Positions 16,654 through 24,969 of a stretch of 64,000 nt of DNA are shown here, piece by piece; the stretch's first letter is position 1; the number at the start of each line of letters is the position of its first letter. The stretch is from Faecalibacterium sp. An122 (GTDB lineage Bacteria > Bacillota > Clostridia > Oscillospirales > Ruminococcaceae), in assembly GCF_002160895.1 (NCBI RefSeq), contig NZ_NFLL01000013.1, positions 1 through 64,000 on the forward strand, given 5' to 3'. Under the pieces are notes generated by a model. It worked only from the letters and a program-made list of their open reading frames with translations, did not search any database and was not told where the DNA came from. Both the position numbers and the translations under genes were made by a program.

Positions 16654-17073
16654 TCAGATGTGCAGTTCCCGCAGACGGGCGGCCCGCTGTTCGTTGGTGA
16701 TGGCGGCCCGGCGGGCGTCCCAGCGGGCGGCGTCCCAGATCTCAGCATGGTTGCGGTTGCCGATGACGGCCACCGTCTTGCCCAGGCCCGCATACTGGCG
16801 CAGGCTGGCCGGCAGGAGGATTCGCCCCTGCTTGTCCAGCGTCACCTCGCAGGCGGTGCTGAACAGGTCGCCGGTGATCTCCCAGCTGTCCATCAGCTCG
16901 TCCGCTCCCATCCGTTCGGAGATGCGCTCCACCTCCGACATGGGCAGTGCGAACAGGCATTGGTCCAGCCATTCCATCACCACAAAGCTGTCGCCCATTC
17001 CGTCCCGGAACTTGGCCGGGAAATTCAGGCGGCCCTTGGCGTCAATGGTACAGTCGTAACGTCCAAAGAACAC
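16654..17073 (-). CDS. mraZ: Transcriptional regulator MraZ
   Basis: A 139-residue protein with two SpoVT/AbrB-like domains that binds repeats in front of the division cluster and tunes its transcription. Both halves show the DxKGR motif: YDCTIDAKGRLNFPAKFRD and TLDKQGRILLPASLRQYAGL. The start is GTG 17073, eight bases after AGGAGG; an ATG farther upstream would add 15 atypical residues. It heads the minus-strand cell-wall cluster and has its own promoter. Confidence 0.93.
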   Translation of the reverse strand: MFFGRYDCTIDAKGRLNFPAKFRDGMGDSFVVMEWLDQCLFALPMSEVERISERMGADELMDSWEITGDLFSTACEVTLDKQGRILLPASLRQYAGLGKTVAVIGNRNHAEIWDAARWDARRAAITNEQRAARLRELHI

Positions 17074-17150
17074 CCTGACCGCCTCCTTTTGTGGAGCTGT
17101 GTGGGGCGCGTTCCCCACTTCTCTCTACTTTACTCCACTGATATGGTTTT

Positions 17151-17179
17151 ATTGTAACAAAACGGACCTTTGAATGCAA
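17151..17179 (-). promoter_or_regulatory. Promoter of the mraZ-rsmH-ftsL unit
   Basis: On the minus strand, TTGCAT (17179-17174), 17 bp, TACAAT (17156-17151). The leader downstream has GTGGAG and GTGGGG about 20 bp apart, which resemble the TGGG-type repeats bound by MraZ; that assignment is tentative. Confidence 0.7.
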
Positions 17180-17375
17180 TAGTTTTCGCCCGACTTTTTC
17201 CATTAATTTTCCGCAGGATATCCAAAACATCGTCCGTTTCCGCAATAAAGTTGATCTCTTTGTATCCCAGTTTAAGCTTTTCGGGAGATGTGCACCGGGG
17301 GCGGAATAACTCCCCGTGTTTCTGCGTTCCGGCCGGCCCAAAAATCCTTTTTCTGGCAATTTTGCCCCGGCACGG

Positions 17376-17415
17376 AAAAAGCCCCCTCCGCCGCAGGGGC
17401 GGAAGGGGCTTTGGG
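17376..17415 (-). terminator. Terminator after the coiled-coil gene, upstream of mraZ
   Basis: On the minus strand, AAGCCCCTTCCGCC, loop, GGCGGAGGGGGCTTTTTCC. A long GC stem with a T run directly follows the 17426 stop codon and separates this gene from the mraZ promoter. The remaining gap to 17150 shows no gene. Confidence 0.85.
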
Positions 17416-17425
17416 ACCCATGTAA

Positions 17426-17884
17426 TTACTGTTTTCTGGGCGGGGTGCGCAGGCTGGCGCGGACGCTCTTGACCTGGGCGGCGTTGGACAGCATGACTTC
17501 CTCGGTGTTCTTGAGCATGTTGTCACAGTAGTCGGCGGTGGTCTGGCGCAGGGTGCGGCTCTCGGCCTGGGCCTGGGCCATGATCTCGGAGGCCCGCTGC
17601 TGGGCGTTCTTGACGATCTCCGACTCGCTGACCAGGATGCGGGCCCGCTCCTCGGCCTTGCGGACGATGGCCTGGGCCTGGGCGTTGGCCGAGTCCACAA
17701 TCTGGGCCCGGTCGTTCACGATGGCCTGGGCCTGGCGCAGTTCGCCGGGCAGGTTGGCCCGGACTTCATCCAGATAATCCCGTATCTGGTCTACATCCAC
17801 GATCCGTTTGCCCCCCGACAGCGGCATATTGGCGCTCTCCTCCAGGGCATCCTCGATGGTATCCAACAGTTCATTGATGTTCAT
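17426..17884 (-). CDS. Conserved coiled-coil protein of the clostridial 'ATPase-like' (ATP synthase subunit B/H-like) type
   Basis: A 152-residue soluble protein, nearly all predicted helix. It starts MNINELLDTIEDALEESANM and has long Ala/Gln/Glu heptads (about 45-125), which resemble stalk subunits of ATP synthases and DivIVA. Homologues next to rsmD or coaD in clostridia are annotated as ATPase, but there is no nucleotide-binding motif, so that name is misleading. The ATG at 17884 overlaps the rsmD stop (ATGA), indicating translational coupling. Function unknown; a structural role in the cell envelope or division is possible. Confidence 0.7.
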   Translation of the reverse strand: MNINELLDTIEDALEESANMPLSGGKRIVDVDQIRDYLDEVRANLPGELRQAQAIVNDRAQIVDSANAQAQAIVRKAEERARILVSESEIVKNAQQRASEIMAQAQAESRTLRQTTADYCDNMLKNTEEVMLSNAAQVKSVRASLRTPPRKQ

Positions 17885-18453
17885 ACGGTGTCTCTCCCTT
17901 CCAGTTCGCCGGCGTGGGGCTTGGTGTAGCGCCACAGCAGCACACGGCCATAGCGGTACTGCTTGCGCAGGGTCAGGCCCCCCACCTCGGCGGGCAGGAC
18001 CAGCTTTGCCTCGCTCTCACACAGGACGATGCCGCCGGGCGCCACCACCTTGTCCACCGCGGGCAAAATCTCCTCCAGGGTTCCCTGGCCGAAGGGCGGG
18101 TCCAGCAATACCAGATCAAACTGCTCATGGCAGGCCGACAGCCAGCGTGCGGCTTCGCCCACGCTGACCCGGCTGCGGTCAAACAGGCCGCAGGCCTTGC
18201 AGTTGCGCATCACCACGGCGGCTGCATCCCGGTTCTGGTCCAGGAACACGCACCGCGCCGCCCCGCGGGACAGCGCCTCGATGCCCAGCTGGCCGCTGCC
18301 GGCAAAAAGATCCAGCACCCGGGCGCCAGGCAGGTCAAACTGGACGATGCTGAACATCGCCTCCTTGACCTGGTCCAGGGTGGGCCGGGTCACGTCTGTT
18401 CCGGGCAGCGCCTCCAGACGGCGGCCCCGTGCTTCACCTGCGATCACACGCAT
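17881..18453 (-). CDS. rsmD: 16S rRNA (guanine-966-N2) methyltransferase
   Basis: Methylates G966 of 16S rRNA using SAM. The 190 residues start MRVIAGEARGRRL and carry RPTLDQVKEAMFSI, the SAM-binding DLFAGSGQLGIEALSRGA and the catalytic DPPF. ATG 18453 is preferred because it lies eight bases after AGGAG; an ATG two codons upstream is too close. coaD, the usual next gene, is absent; the coiled-coil gene takes its place. Confidence 0.93.
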   Translation of the reverse strand: MRVIAGEARGRRLEALPGTDVTRPTLDQVKEAMFSIVQFDLPGARVLDLFAGSGQLGIEALSRGAARCVFLDQNRDAAAVVMRNCKACGLFDRSRVSVGEAARWLSACHEQFDLVLLDPPFGQGTLEEILPAVDKVVAPGGIVLCESEAKLVLPAEVGGLTLRKQYRYGRVLLWRYTKPHAGELEGRDTV

Positions 18454-18490
18454 CTGCATCCGCTCCTTTCAGTGGTACGTTGTTCCCTTC

Positions 18491-18519
18491 ATTATTACAG
18501 AGCAGGCCGGACTTGTCAA
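18491..18519 (-). promoter_or_regulatory. rsmD promoter
   Basis: On the minus strand, TTGACA (18519-18514), 17 bp, AATAAT (18496-18491), about 35 bp before the start codon. The other half of this 225-bp divergent gap is AT-rich and must drive the glycosidase-like gene, but no clear promoter could be chosen there. Confidence 0.7.
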
Positions 18520-18678
18520 GCCTTGGCGGGGGGTGGTGCGGATTTGTCCCCGTTTTCGCCAAAAAATCTTGCTCCTGGGGATTTACATTCTTTATTCGTT
18601 CATATCTTTGTGTTAAGATAAAAATGAATTTTTGTGCTAAATTTGGTCTATCCTGACCGGTCAAGGAGTCTGCAACAG

Positions 18679-21087
18679 ATGGAACGCATCGAACATTACG
18701 ACTGGAACGACGGTTGGTTTTTCACCCCCCGCTATGACCCGGCCCTGCTGGGGCCGGAGATCGGCGGCCTGGATCTGGAGCCGGTACGGCTGCCCCACAC
18801 CGTCAAAGTGCTGCCCTTCAATTACTGCAACGAGAACGACTACCAGCTGGTCAGCGGCTACCGGCGTGTGTTCACTGCGCCCAAGAGCTGGGAGGGCCGC
18901 ACCCTGCTTTTGACCTTCGGCGCGGCGGCCCACGACGCCACCGTCTACTGCAACGGCCAGCGGGTGGGGCATCACGCCTGCGGATACACCGCCTTCACCG
19001 TCAACCTCACCAATGCGGTCCGGCTGGGACAGGAAAACATTCTGGTGGTCCGGTGCGACAGCCGGGAAACGCTGGACATTCCCCCCTTCGGCGGCCAGAC
19101 CGAGACCCTGACCTACGGCGGCCTCTACCGCGGGGTGTCCCTGGACGTCAAGGAAAACGCCTGGCTGCGGGATGTGTTCATCCAGGCGGGGGCCGACGGG
19201 TCTTTCCGCATTTACTCCGCCGCCGAGGGCGAGACGGTGGGCTGCACCCTGGAGGCCGAAATCCGCTCCCCGTCGGGGCGGCGGGCCGCCTATGTGGGCG
19301 AGCTCTCCCTGCCCATCAACGGCACCCTGAACGGGGTCCAGCCCTGGAGCTGTGAGCACCCCACCCGTTATACCCTCACGGTGCGGCTGATCCGCCCCGG
19401 CACCAGCGGCCTGCCCGACCGGGCTTTGGACCAGAAGGTGATCCGGTTTGGCTTCCGCACCATCCAGTTTGTGGCGGGCGGGCTGTACCTCAACGGGGTC
19501 CGCACCCATCTGCGGGGACTGGTCCGTCCCCAGAGTTATCCCTACCAGGGCTACGCCATGCCCGACAGCATCCAGCGCCTGGACGCCCAGATTCTCCGCA
19601 AGGAGCTGGGTTGCAATGCGGTGCGGTGTGTCTGCCCGCCCAGCCCGGCTTTCCTGGATGCCTGCGACGAGCTGGGCCTGCTGGCCTTTGTGGAAATGCC
19701 GGGCCAGCAGCACATCGGCGGCCCCGCCTGGAAAGCCCAGGCCCTTCAGAACTGCCGCGAGATGGTCTGCCAGTACCGCAATCACCCCAGCGTCTTTTTG
19801 TGGGGCGTGCGGGTGCCGGGCAGCGCCGACGACGAAGCTTTCTATAAAAAGACCAACGAGGCGGCACGCCGCCTGGACCCCACCCGCCCCACGGCGGGCA
19901 CCCACCGGGCCAAAAAGGGCCAGCTGCTGGAGGACGTCTACGCCTACGACGACTTTTCCTTTGCCGGGGCAGGGCCGGGCTGTCTGCCCCGGGCCTCGGT
20001 CACCCCGGACCTGCGCCGCGGCTACCTCATCAGCGGCTACGGCGGAATGATGTACCCCACCAAGAGTTTTGACGGCAACGCCCAGCGGCTGAGCCAGGCC
20101 CTGCGCTACGGCGCCGTCCTCAACGATGCCGCCGCCCAGCAGGGGGTGGCCGGCAGCTTTGGCTGGTGCATGACCGACTACAACACCCACCCGGCCTACG
20201 GCAGCGGGGACCGGGTCAGCTATCAGGGGGTGCTGGACCTGTTCCGCAACCCCAAACTGGCCGCCGCCGTCTTTGCCAGCCAGAAGCCGCCCCGGGTCCC
20301 CTCCGACATTGTGCTGGAGGTATCCCCGGCGGCCGCCTTCGGGGATATGCCCGCCGGCTATCCCGGCGGATGCTGGGCTTTCACCAACGCCGACACGGTG
20401 CGGGTGTACCGCAACGGGGATTTCATCGCCGAATTCTCCCCCGACCGTCAGGGCCGGTTTGCCGCCCTGCCCTATCCGCCCATCCAGATCGACGACTTTG
20501 TAGGCCCCTTGCTGGAAAAATACGAGGGCATCGCCCACAGCGAGGCGGTCCAGCTGGCCGGCTGTCTCAACGCCATGCGCCGGGACCCCAACATTCCCTC
20601 TCCCCTGCTGCGGGCCCGTCTGGGCCGGCTGCTGCGGGCTCTGCGGATGGACGAATCCAACCTGATCCGGCTGTACCAGACCTATATCGGGGTGCTGGGC
20701 GGCCCCACCGCCTCCTACCGGTTTGATGCGGTGTGGAAGGGCCGTGTGGCCCGCACGGTGGTGCAGGAACCCGCCCAGCGGGTCCGCCTGGAATGCACCG
20801 TCCGCAACGCCATCCTCACCGACGGCCCCACCTGGGACTGCGCCGCAGTGTCCCTCCGGGCCATCGACCAGAACGGCAGCCTTCTGCCCTACTGCAGCGA
20901 GGCGGTCCAGCTGTCGGTGGAGGGCCCCGCCAAGCTGATCGGCCCCTCGGTGGTTCCCCTGCGGGGCGGCATGGCGGGCACCTATCTGGCCACCGACGGG
21001 GTGGCCGGCCGGGCCACCCTCCACTGCAAAATGGAGGGCGCCCTGGACACCGAGGTCTCGGTCATCATCCGGCGGCGTGAAGCCTGA
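18679..21087 (+). CDS. Glycoside hydrolase family 2 protein lacking both catalytic glutamates
   Basis: An 802-residue protein with the GH2 layout: jelly-roll sugar-binding domain (about 1-170), Ig-like domain, TIM barrel (about 280-560) and C-terminal Ig-like region. No signal peptide is seen, so it is cytoplasmic. The acid/base motif, normally WGVRINES, reads WGVRVPGS, with G381 in place of Glu. The nucleophile motif, normally SE(F/Y)GGHMYPTK, reads SGYGGMMYPTK, with G453 in place of Glu. The surrounding scaffold (GWCMTDYNTH, GSGDRVSYQGVLDLFRNPK) is well kept. AAGGAG ten bases upstream supports ATG 18679. Probably a non-hydrolytic glycan-binding or regulatory relative; the true function is unknown. 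Confidence 0.85.
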   Translation: MERIEHYDWNDGWFFTPRYDPALLGPEIGGLDLEPVRLPHTVKVLPFNYCNENDYQLVSGYRRVFTAPKSWEGRTLLLTFGAAAHDATVYCNGQRVGHHACGYTAFTVNLTNAVRLGQENILVVRCDSRETLDIPPFGGQTETLTYGGLYRGVSLDVKENAWLRDVFIQAGADGSFRIYSAAEGETVGCTLEAEIRSPSGRRAAYVGELSLPINGTLNGVQPWSCEHPTRYTLTVRLIRPGTSGLPDRALDQKVIRFGFRTIQFVAGGLYLNGVRTHLRGLVRPQSYPYQGYAMPDSIQRLDAQILRKELGCNAVRCVCPPSPAFLDACDELGLLAFVEMPGQQHIGGPAWKAQALQNCREMVCQYRNHPSVFLWGVRVPGSADDEAFYKKTNEAARRLDPTRPTAGTHRAKKGQLLEDVYAYDDFSFAGAGPGCLPRASVTPDLRRGYLISGYGGMMYPTKSFDGNAQRLSQALRYGAVLNDAAAQQGVAGSFGWCMTDYNTHPAYGSGDRVSYQGVLDLFRNPKLAAAVFASQKPPRVPSDIVLEVSPAAAFGDMPAGYPGGCWAFTNADTVRVYRNGDFIAEFSPDRQGRFAALPYPPIQIDDFVGPLLEKYEGIAHSEAVQLAGCLNAMRRDPNIPSPLLRARLGRLLRALRMDESNLIRLYQTYIGVLGGPTASYRFDAVWKGRVARTVVQEPAQRVRLECTVRNAILTDGPTWDCAAVSLRAIDQNGSLLPYCSEAVQLSVEGPAKLIGPSVVPLRGGMAGTYLATDGVAGRATLHCKMEGALDTEVSVIIRRREA

Positions 21088-21182
21088 TAAAAACCCAGAC
21101 TCCGCCCGCTTTTTACGTTTGCTTTGCAGTCTGTTCAAAATTTGATCATTTCCAGCTGGCATACTAAATTTAACAGGCATTC

Positions 21183-21239
21183 CTCTGCGCATCCAGTGCG
21201 CGGAGGGCCCTGGGGCGGTGCAGATCTGTGCCGCCCCAG
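21183..21239 (+). terminator. Tandem GC hairpins between the GH2 gene and the zinc-ribbon gene
   Basis: Two inverted repeats lie in the gap: CTCTGCGC with GCGCGGAG (21183-21205), then CTGGGGCGG (21210-21218) with CCGCCCCAG (21231-21239), a 9-bp perfect stem followed by CTTTCCGGTTT. The T run is weak, so this may be a terminator for the GH2 gene or a structured leader of the next operon. Confidence 0.4.
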
Positions 21240-21302
21240 CTTTCCGGTTTGGATTCCGACGTTCACAATTTATTTTTCAAAGACATGGGGGCTTATACAC
21301 AT

Positions 21303-21698
21303 ATGCGTGAGAAAATCCGTCAATTTATGGCCGGCCGCTACGGCACCGATGCGCTCAATCAGTTCCTGAGCATTCTGGCCGTGGTCCTGCTGCTGCTCTC
21401 GCTGGTCACCGGCTGGGGCATCTTCACCTGGCTGGGCCTGGCCGCGCTGATCTACTGCTATTTCCGCACCTTCAGCCGCAACATCTCCCGCCGCACCGAG
21501 GAGAACTACCGCTTCTACAACCTGAAAGAGCGGGTGGCCGGCAAGTTCCGCGGCATCAAGCGCCGCTGGGACGACCGCAAGACCTACCGCTATTTCCGGT
21601 GCCCCAAGTGCCGCCAGATGCTGCGCGTGCCCAAGGGCCGGGGCCGGATCGAAATTTCCTGCCCCCGGTGCGGCACCCAGTTCATCAAGAAGAGCTGA
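21303..21698 (+). CDS. Membrane protein with C-terminal zinc ribbon
   Basis: A 131-residue protein with two adjacent membrane spans (about 20-55), a basic linker rich in Arg and Tyr, and a C-terminal zinc ribbon CPKC-x(16)-CPRCG. Related small proteins are found in clostridia directly before DUF5685 and J-domain genes, as here. The next gene begins one base after its stop. Function unknown; a membrane-attached chaperone or folding accessory is suggested only by context. An alternative ATG at 21285 would add six residues. Confidence 0.7.
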   Translation: MREKIRQFMAGRYGTDALNQFLSILAVVLLLLSLVTGWGIFTWLGLAALIYCYFRTFSRNISRRTEENYRFYNLKERVAGKFRGIKRRWDDRKTYRYFRCPKCRQMLRVPKGRGRIEISCPRCGTQFIKKS

Positions 21699-21699
21699 T

Positions 21700-22533
21700 A
21701 TGTTCGGCTATATCATTCCCGACCAGCAGGCCATGACCCCCGAAGCCCGGGACCGCTACCGCACCGCCTATTGCGGGCTGTGCCGCCGGGCTGCGGCCCT
21801 CCATGGCATGGCTGGCCGGATGACCTTGAGCTACGACCTGACCTTTTTGAACCTGCTGCTGTCCAGCCTGTACGAGGGCGAGACGCCGGCGGTGGCCGAG
21901 ACCGGCCGCTGTCCGGTGCATCCCATCCGGCCCATCCACTGGCGGTACAGCGGCCCCACCGAGTACTGTGCCGACATCGGCCTGGCCCTTCATTATTACA
22001 GCGCCAAGGACAAATGGGAGGACGACCGCAGCCCTCTGGGCCTTGGGTATATGAAGCTGCTGGACCAGCGCCGCCGGGACGCCGAGGCCCGCTGGCCCCG
22101 GGCCTGCCAGGCCATCACCACCGGCCTGGCCCAGCTGGCCGCCTATGAGGCCGACGGCTGCGAGGACCTGGACCTGGTGTCGGGGTCCTTCGGGGGTCTG
22201 ATGGCCGAGCTGTTCGACTACAAGCAGGACCGCTGGTCCGGCGAGCTGCGCACCATCGGCTACAGCATCGGCAAATATATCTATCTCCTGGACGCCTGGG
22301 ACGACCTGGAGCGGGACAAGCGGAAGGGTTCCTACAATCCCCTGCGCAGCCTGTCCGCCGAGCCGGACTATGAAAACCAGATGCGGGAGATTTTCGAGCT
22401 GCTTCTGGCCCAGGCCGCGGCCGCCTTCCGGCGGCTGCCCTGCGTCGAAGACGTCGATCTGCTGGAAAATATCCTGTACTCCGGCATCTGGCTCAAATAC
22501 AACGTGAAAAACAGCCGAAAACAGCCCCGCTGA
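21700..22533 (+). CDS. DUF5685 family protein
   Basis: A 277-residue soluble protein. It opens MFGYIIPDQQAM and has the family's YRTAYCGLCRRAAALHG and RMTLSYDLTFLNLLLSS blocks. Further Cys residues (C91, C110) may complete a metal or disulfide site. A DAWDDLERDKRKGSYNPL segment near residue 195 resembles the Asp-rich motif of polyprenyl-binding helical proteins, although no such activity is established. It is tightly coupled to the zinc-ribbon gene before it and is followed by a J-domain gene, a trio that recurs in clostridia. Function unknown. Confidence 0.75.
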   Translation: MFGYIIPDQQAMTPEARDRYRTAYCGLCRRAAALHGMAGRMTLSYDLTFLNLLLSSLYEGETPAVAETGRCPVHPIRPIHWRYSGPTEYCADIGLALHYYSAKDKWEDDRSPLGLGYMKLLDQRRRDAEARWPRACQAITTGLAQLAAYEADGCEDLDLVSGSFGGLMAELFDYKQDRWSGELRTIGYSIGKYIYLLDAWDDLERDKRKGSYNPLRSLSAEPDYENQMREIFELLLAQAAAAFRRLPCVEDVDLLENILYSGIWLKYNVKNSRKQPR

Positions 22534-22565
22534 GCCTTCTTGTGCGGTGTGGGGCTTGCTTTTTG
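22523..22565 (+). terminator. Probable terminator overlapping the DUF5685 stop codon
   Basis: AGCCCC (22523-22528) pairs with GGGGCT (22551-22556), and CCGC/GCGG extends the stem; TGCTTTTTG follows. It overlaps the -35 box of the next promoter. Confidence 0.5.
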
Positions 22566-22584
22566 AGCCTGTATACGATAAAAT
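22556..22584 (+). promoter_or_regulatory. Promoter of the J-domain gene
   Basis: TTGCTT (22556-22561), 17 bp, TAAAAT (22579-22584). Confidence 0.6.
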
Positions 22585-22606
22585 AGATGAGATTGTGAAG
22601 ACCTTT

Positions 22607-22657
22607 CCGGGAGCGCGGGTGTTTCCCGCTCATGGGCGGCGGCCTGCGCGCTCCTTT
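22607..22657 (+). promoter_or_regulatory. Structured leader / possible attenuator before the J-domain gene
   Basis: GGAGCGCG pairs with CGCGCTCC to close a loop of about 30 nt, and TTTTCC follows. Inside, GCGGG/CCCGC and CCGC/GGCGG pairings are mutually exclusive. The fold could terminate early transcripts; no ligand is known. Confidence 0.4.
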
Positions 22658-22694
22658 TCCACATTGCGATAGAGAGTTGTGAGGAAGTTATTCG

Positions 22695-23429
22695 ATGAAA
22701 GATCCCTATGAGGTTCTTGGCGTCCAGCGCGGCGCCAGTGATGAAGAGATCAAGAAAGCCTACCGCGCCAAGTGCAAGCGCTGGCACCCCGACCTGAACC
22801 CCGACGACCCCACCGCCGAGGAACACTTCAAAGAGGTGCAGGCCGCCTACGACGCCATCATGAAGGGGGATACCGGCCCCCAGAGCGCCGGCGGCTACAG
22901 CCAGCAGGGCTATGGCGGATACAGTCAGCAGAGTTATCAGCAGGGCTACCAGCAGGGCGGCTTTGAGGATGGCTTCTATGGGTTTGACCCCTTCGGCTTT
23001 GGGTTTGGCGGATACGGCTACACCCAGCAGCAGCGGGGCCCCAGCAGTTCCAGCAGCGACCCGGCTGAGATCCAGGCGGCCCGCAACTTCATCGTCAACG
23101 GCCGCTACGCCGAGGCCCGCCGGGTGCTGGACTCCCAGCGGGACCGGAACGCCCGCTGGTACTATCTGTCCAGCCTGGCCAACCAGGGCCTGGGCCGCAG
23201 CATCGACGCTCTGCAGGACGCCCGCCGGGCCGTCCAGCTGGACCCCAACAATACCGAGTACCGCTCTCACCTGAACCGGCTGCAGAATCCGGGCCAGACC
23301 TACCGGACCCAGACCACCTACACCAACGCCGGCGGCGGCATCATGCGGTGGTGCTGGTCCATGATCCTGTTGAACCTGCTGTGCAACTGCTGCTGCGGCA
23401 ACCGCTGGTTCTTCTACCGGCCCTTCTGA
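22695..23429 (+). CDS. J-domain (DnaJ-like) protein with TPR-like region and Cys-rich hydrophobic tail
   Basis: A 244-residue Hsp70 co-chaperone candidate. The J domain occupies residues 1-58 with the HPD motif at 31-33. It is followed by a Gly/Gln/Tyr/Ser-rich low-complexity linker (about 62-120), a TPR-like helical repeat (about 125-195, [14 protein letters not shown]) and a hydrophobic tail with a CNCCCG cluster that may insert in the membrane. It lacks the DnaJ zinc-finger and C-terminal substrate domains, so it is not the main DnaJ. It is probably specialised to bring DnaK to a membrane site. Confidence 0.85.
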   Translation: MKDPYEVLGVQRGASDEEIKKAYRAKCKRWHPDLNPDDPTAEEHFKEVQAAYDAIMKGDTGPQSAGGYSQQGYGGYSQQSYQQGYQQGGFEDGFYGFDPFGFGFGGYGYTQQQRGPSSSSSDPAEIQAARNFIVNGRYAEARRVLDSQRDRNARWYYLSSLANQGLGRSIDALQDARRAVQLDPNNTEYRSHLNRLQNPGQTYRTQTTYTNAGGGIMRWCWSMILLNLLCNCCCGNRWFFYRPF

Positions 23430-23455
23430 TGTTCCCCGTTTTTTCGCGCAGTTTC

Positions 23456-23489
23456 GCCCCTGTCCCGCCCGGACAGGGGCTTTCTTCTT
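23456..23489 (+). terminator. Terminator after the J-domain gene
   Basis: GCCCCTGTCC (23456-23465), a 5-base loop, GGACAGGGGC (23471-23480), then TTTCTTCTT. Confidence 0.9.
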
Positions 23490-23592
23490 GCCGCTGGATA
23501 TAGACCTTTCCCACAAATTATGTTAATATATTATTAATGTGACCGGGCGGCCCTACCCCCGGCCTGGATCAACTGGAAAGGATGCTTAACGT

Positions 23593-24969
23593 ATGAAAAT
23601 CATACTTGTGGGCGGCGGCAAAGTGGGCACGGCCCTGGCCCGTCAGCTCAGCGAGGAAGGCCACAGCGTCACGGTGGTGGACACCAACAAGGCCCGCGTG
23701 GAACAAATCGTCCAGAACTACGATGTTTTGGGCGTGGTGGGCAACGGTTCCTCCATTGCCACCCTGTCCGAGGCCGGCATCGAGGACAACGACGTCTTTA
23801 TCGCCATCACCGGCTCGGACGAGCTGAATCTGCTGTGCTGCATGTTCGCCAAAAAGGCGGGCAGCCGCCACACCATCGCCCGGGTCCGCAACCCGTCCTA
23901 CAGCCACGAGCTGGACTTTATCCGCCAGCAGACCGGCATCTCGGCCATCATCAACCCCGAGATGGCCGCCGCCGCTGAGATTTCGCGGCTGCTGCGGTTC
24001 CCCGGCGCCACCAAGATCGACACCTTCGCCGACGGCCGGGTCCGCCTGATCAAGTTCGCCCTGCTGGAACCCCACGGCCTGGACGGCATGCCCATCCGGG
24101 ACATCCCCTCCCGGCTGGGCTGCGACATTCTGGTCTGCGCAGTGGAACGGGGCAAGACGGTGACCATTCCCGACGGCAGCTTTGTGCTGCGCAGCGGCGA
24201 CCTGGTCACCTTCCTGGCCACCCAGGAAAAAGCCCACCAGTTCTTCCTCAAGCTGGGCATCCCGGTCAAGCCGGTGAAAAACGCCATGATCGTGGGCGGC
24301 GGCGCCATCGCCTTCTACCTGAGCAAGTCCCTGCTGGCGGACAACGTCAAGGTCCGCATCATCGAGCGGGATCTGAACCGCTGCGACTATCTGGCCGAGG
24401 AACTGCCCCAGGCCCAGATTCTCTGTGCCGACGGCTCCAACCGCAGTTTCCTGCTGTCCGAGGGCCTGGACTCCACCGAGGCCTTTGTCTCCCTCACCAA
24501 CATGGACGAGGAAAACATCCTGCTGTCCCTCTTTGCCAGCAACCACTCCCGCGCCAAGCGGGTCACCAAGATCAACCGGCTGGAATTCGACGATATGCTC
24601 TCCAGCTTTGACCTGGGCAGCATCATCTATCCCAAGTACATGACCTGCGACTTCATCGTCCAGTACGTCCGCGCCCTCCAGAACGAGGCCGGCAGCAACA
24701 TCAAAACCCTCTACCGCATTCTGGACGACCGGGTGGAGGCGCTGGAATTCACCGTCCACGAAAACAGCGCCGTCACCGGCGTCCCCCTGAGCAGCCTGTC
24801 CCTGAAACCCAATCTGCTGCTGTGCTGCATCGCCCGGGGCGACCGGATCATCATTCCCCGGGGCGGCGACACCATCCAGGTGGGCGACACCGTCATCGTG
24901 GTGACCCTGCAGCATGGCCTCCATGACCTGCGGGACATCGCGGCCGGACAAGGGAGCGCACGCCGATGA
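23593..24969 (+). CDS. trkA: Trk potassium-uptake regulatory subunit TrkA
   Basis: Cytoplasmic NAD-binding ring protein that gates the TrkH channel. The 458 residues contain two RCK units, each with RCK_N (first motif VGGGKVGTALA at about 5, second VGGGAIAFYLS at about 235) and RCK_C. Both NAD motifs are intact. The final codons overlap the trkH start by four bases, which suggests coupled translation of the two subunits. The region upstream is AT-rich, but I could not choose a promoter with confidence. Confidence 0.95.
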   Translation: MKIILVGGGKVGTALARQLSEEGHSVTVVDTNKARVEQIVQNYDVLGVVGNGSSIATLSEAGIEDNDVFIAITGSDELNLLCCMFAKKAGSRHTIARVRNPSYSHELDFIRQQTGISAIINPEMAAAAEISRLLRFPGATKIDTFADGRVRLIKFALLEPHGLDGMPIRDIPSRLGCDILVCAVERGKTVTIPDGSFVLRSGDLVTFLATQEKAHQFFLKLGIPVKPVKNAMIVGGGAIAFYLSKSLLADNVKVRIIERDLNRCDYLAEELPQAQILCADGSNRSFLLSEGLDSTEAFVSLTNMDEENILLSLFASNHSRAKRVTKINRLEFDDMLSSFDLGSIIYPKYMTCDFIVQYVRALQNEAGSNIKTLYRILDDRVEALEFTVHENSAVTGVPLSSLSLKPNLLLCCIARGDRIIIPRGGDTIQVGDTVIVVTLQHGLHDLRDIAAGQGSARR

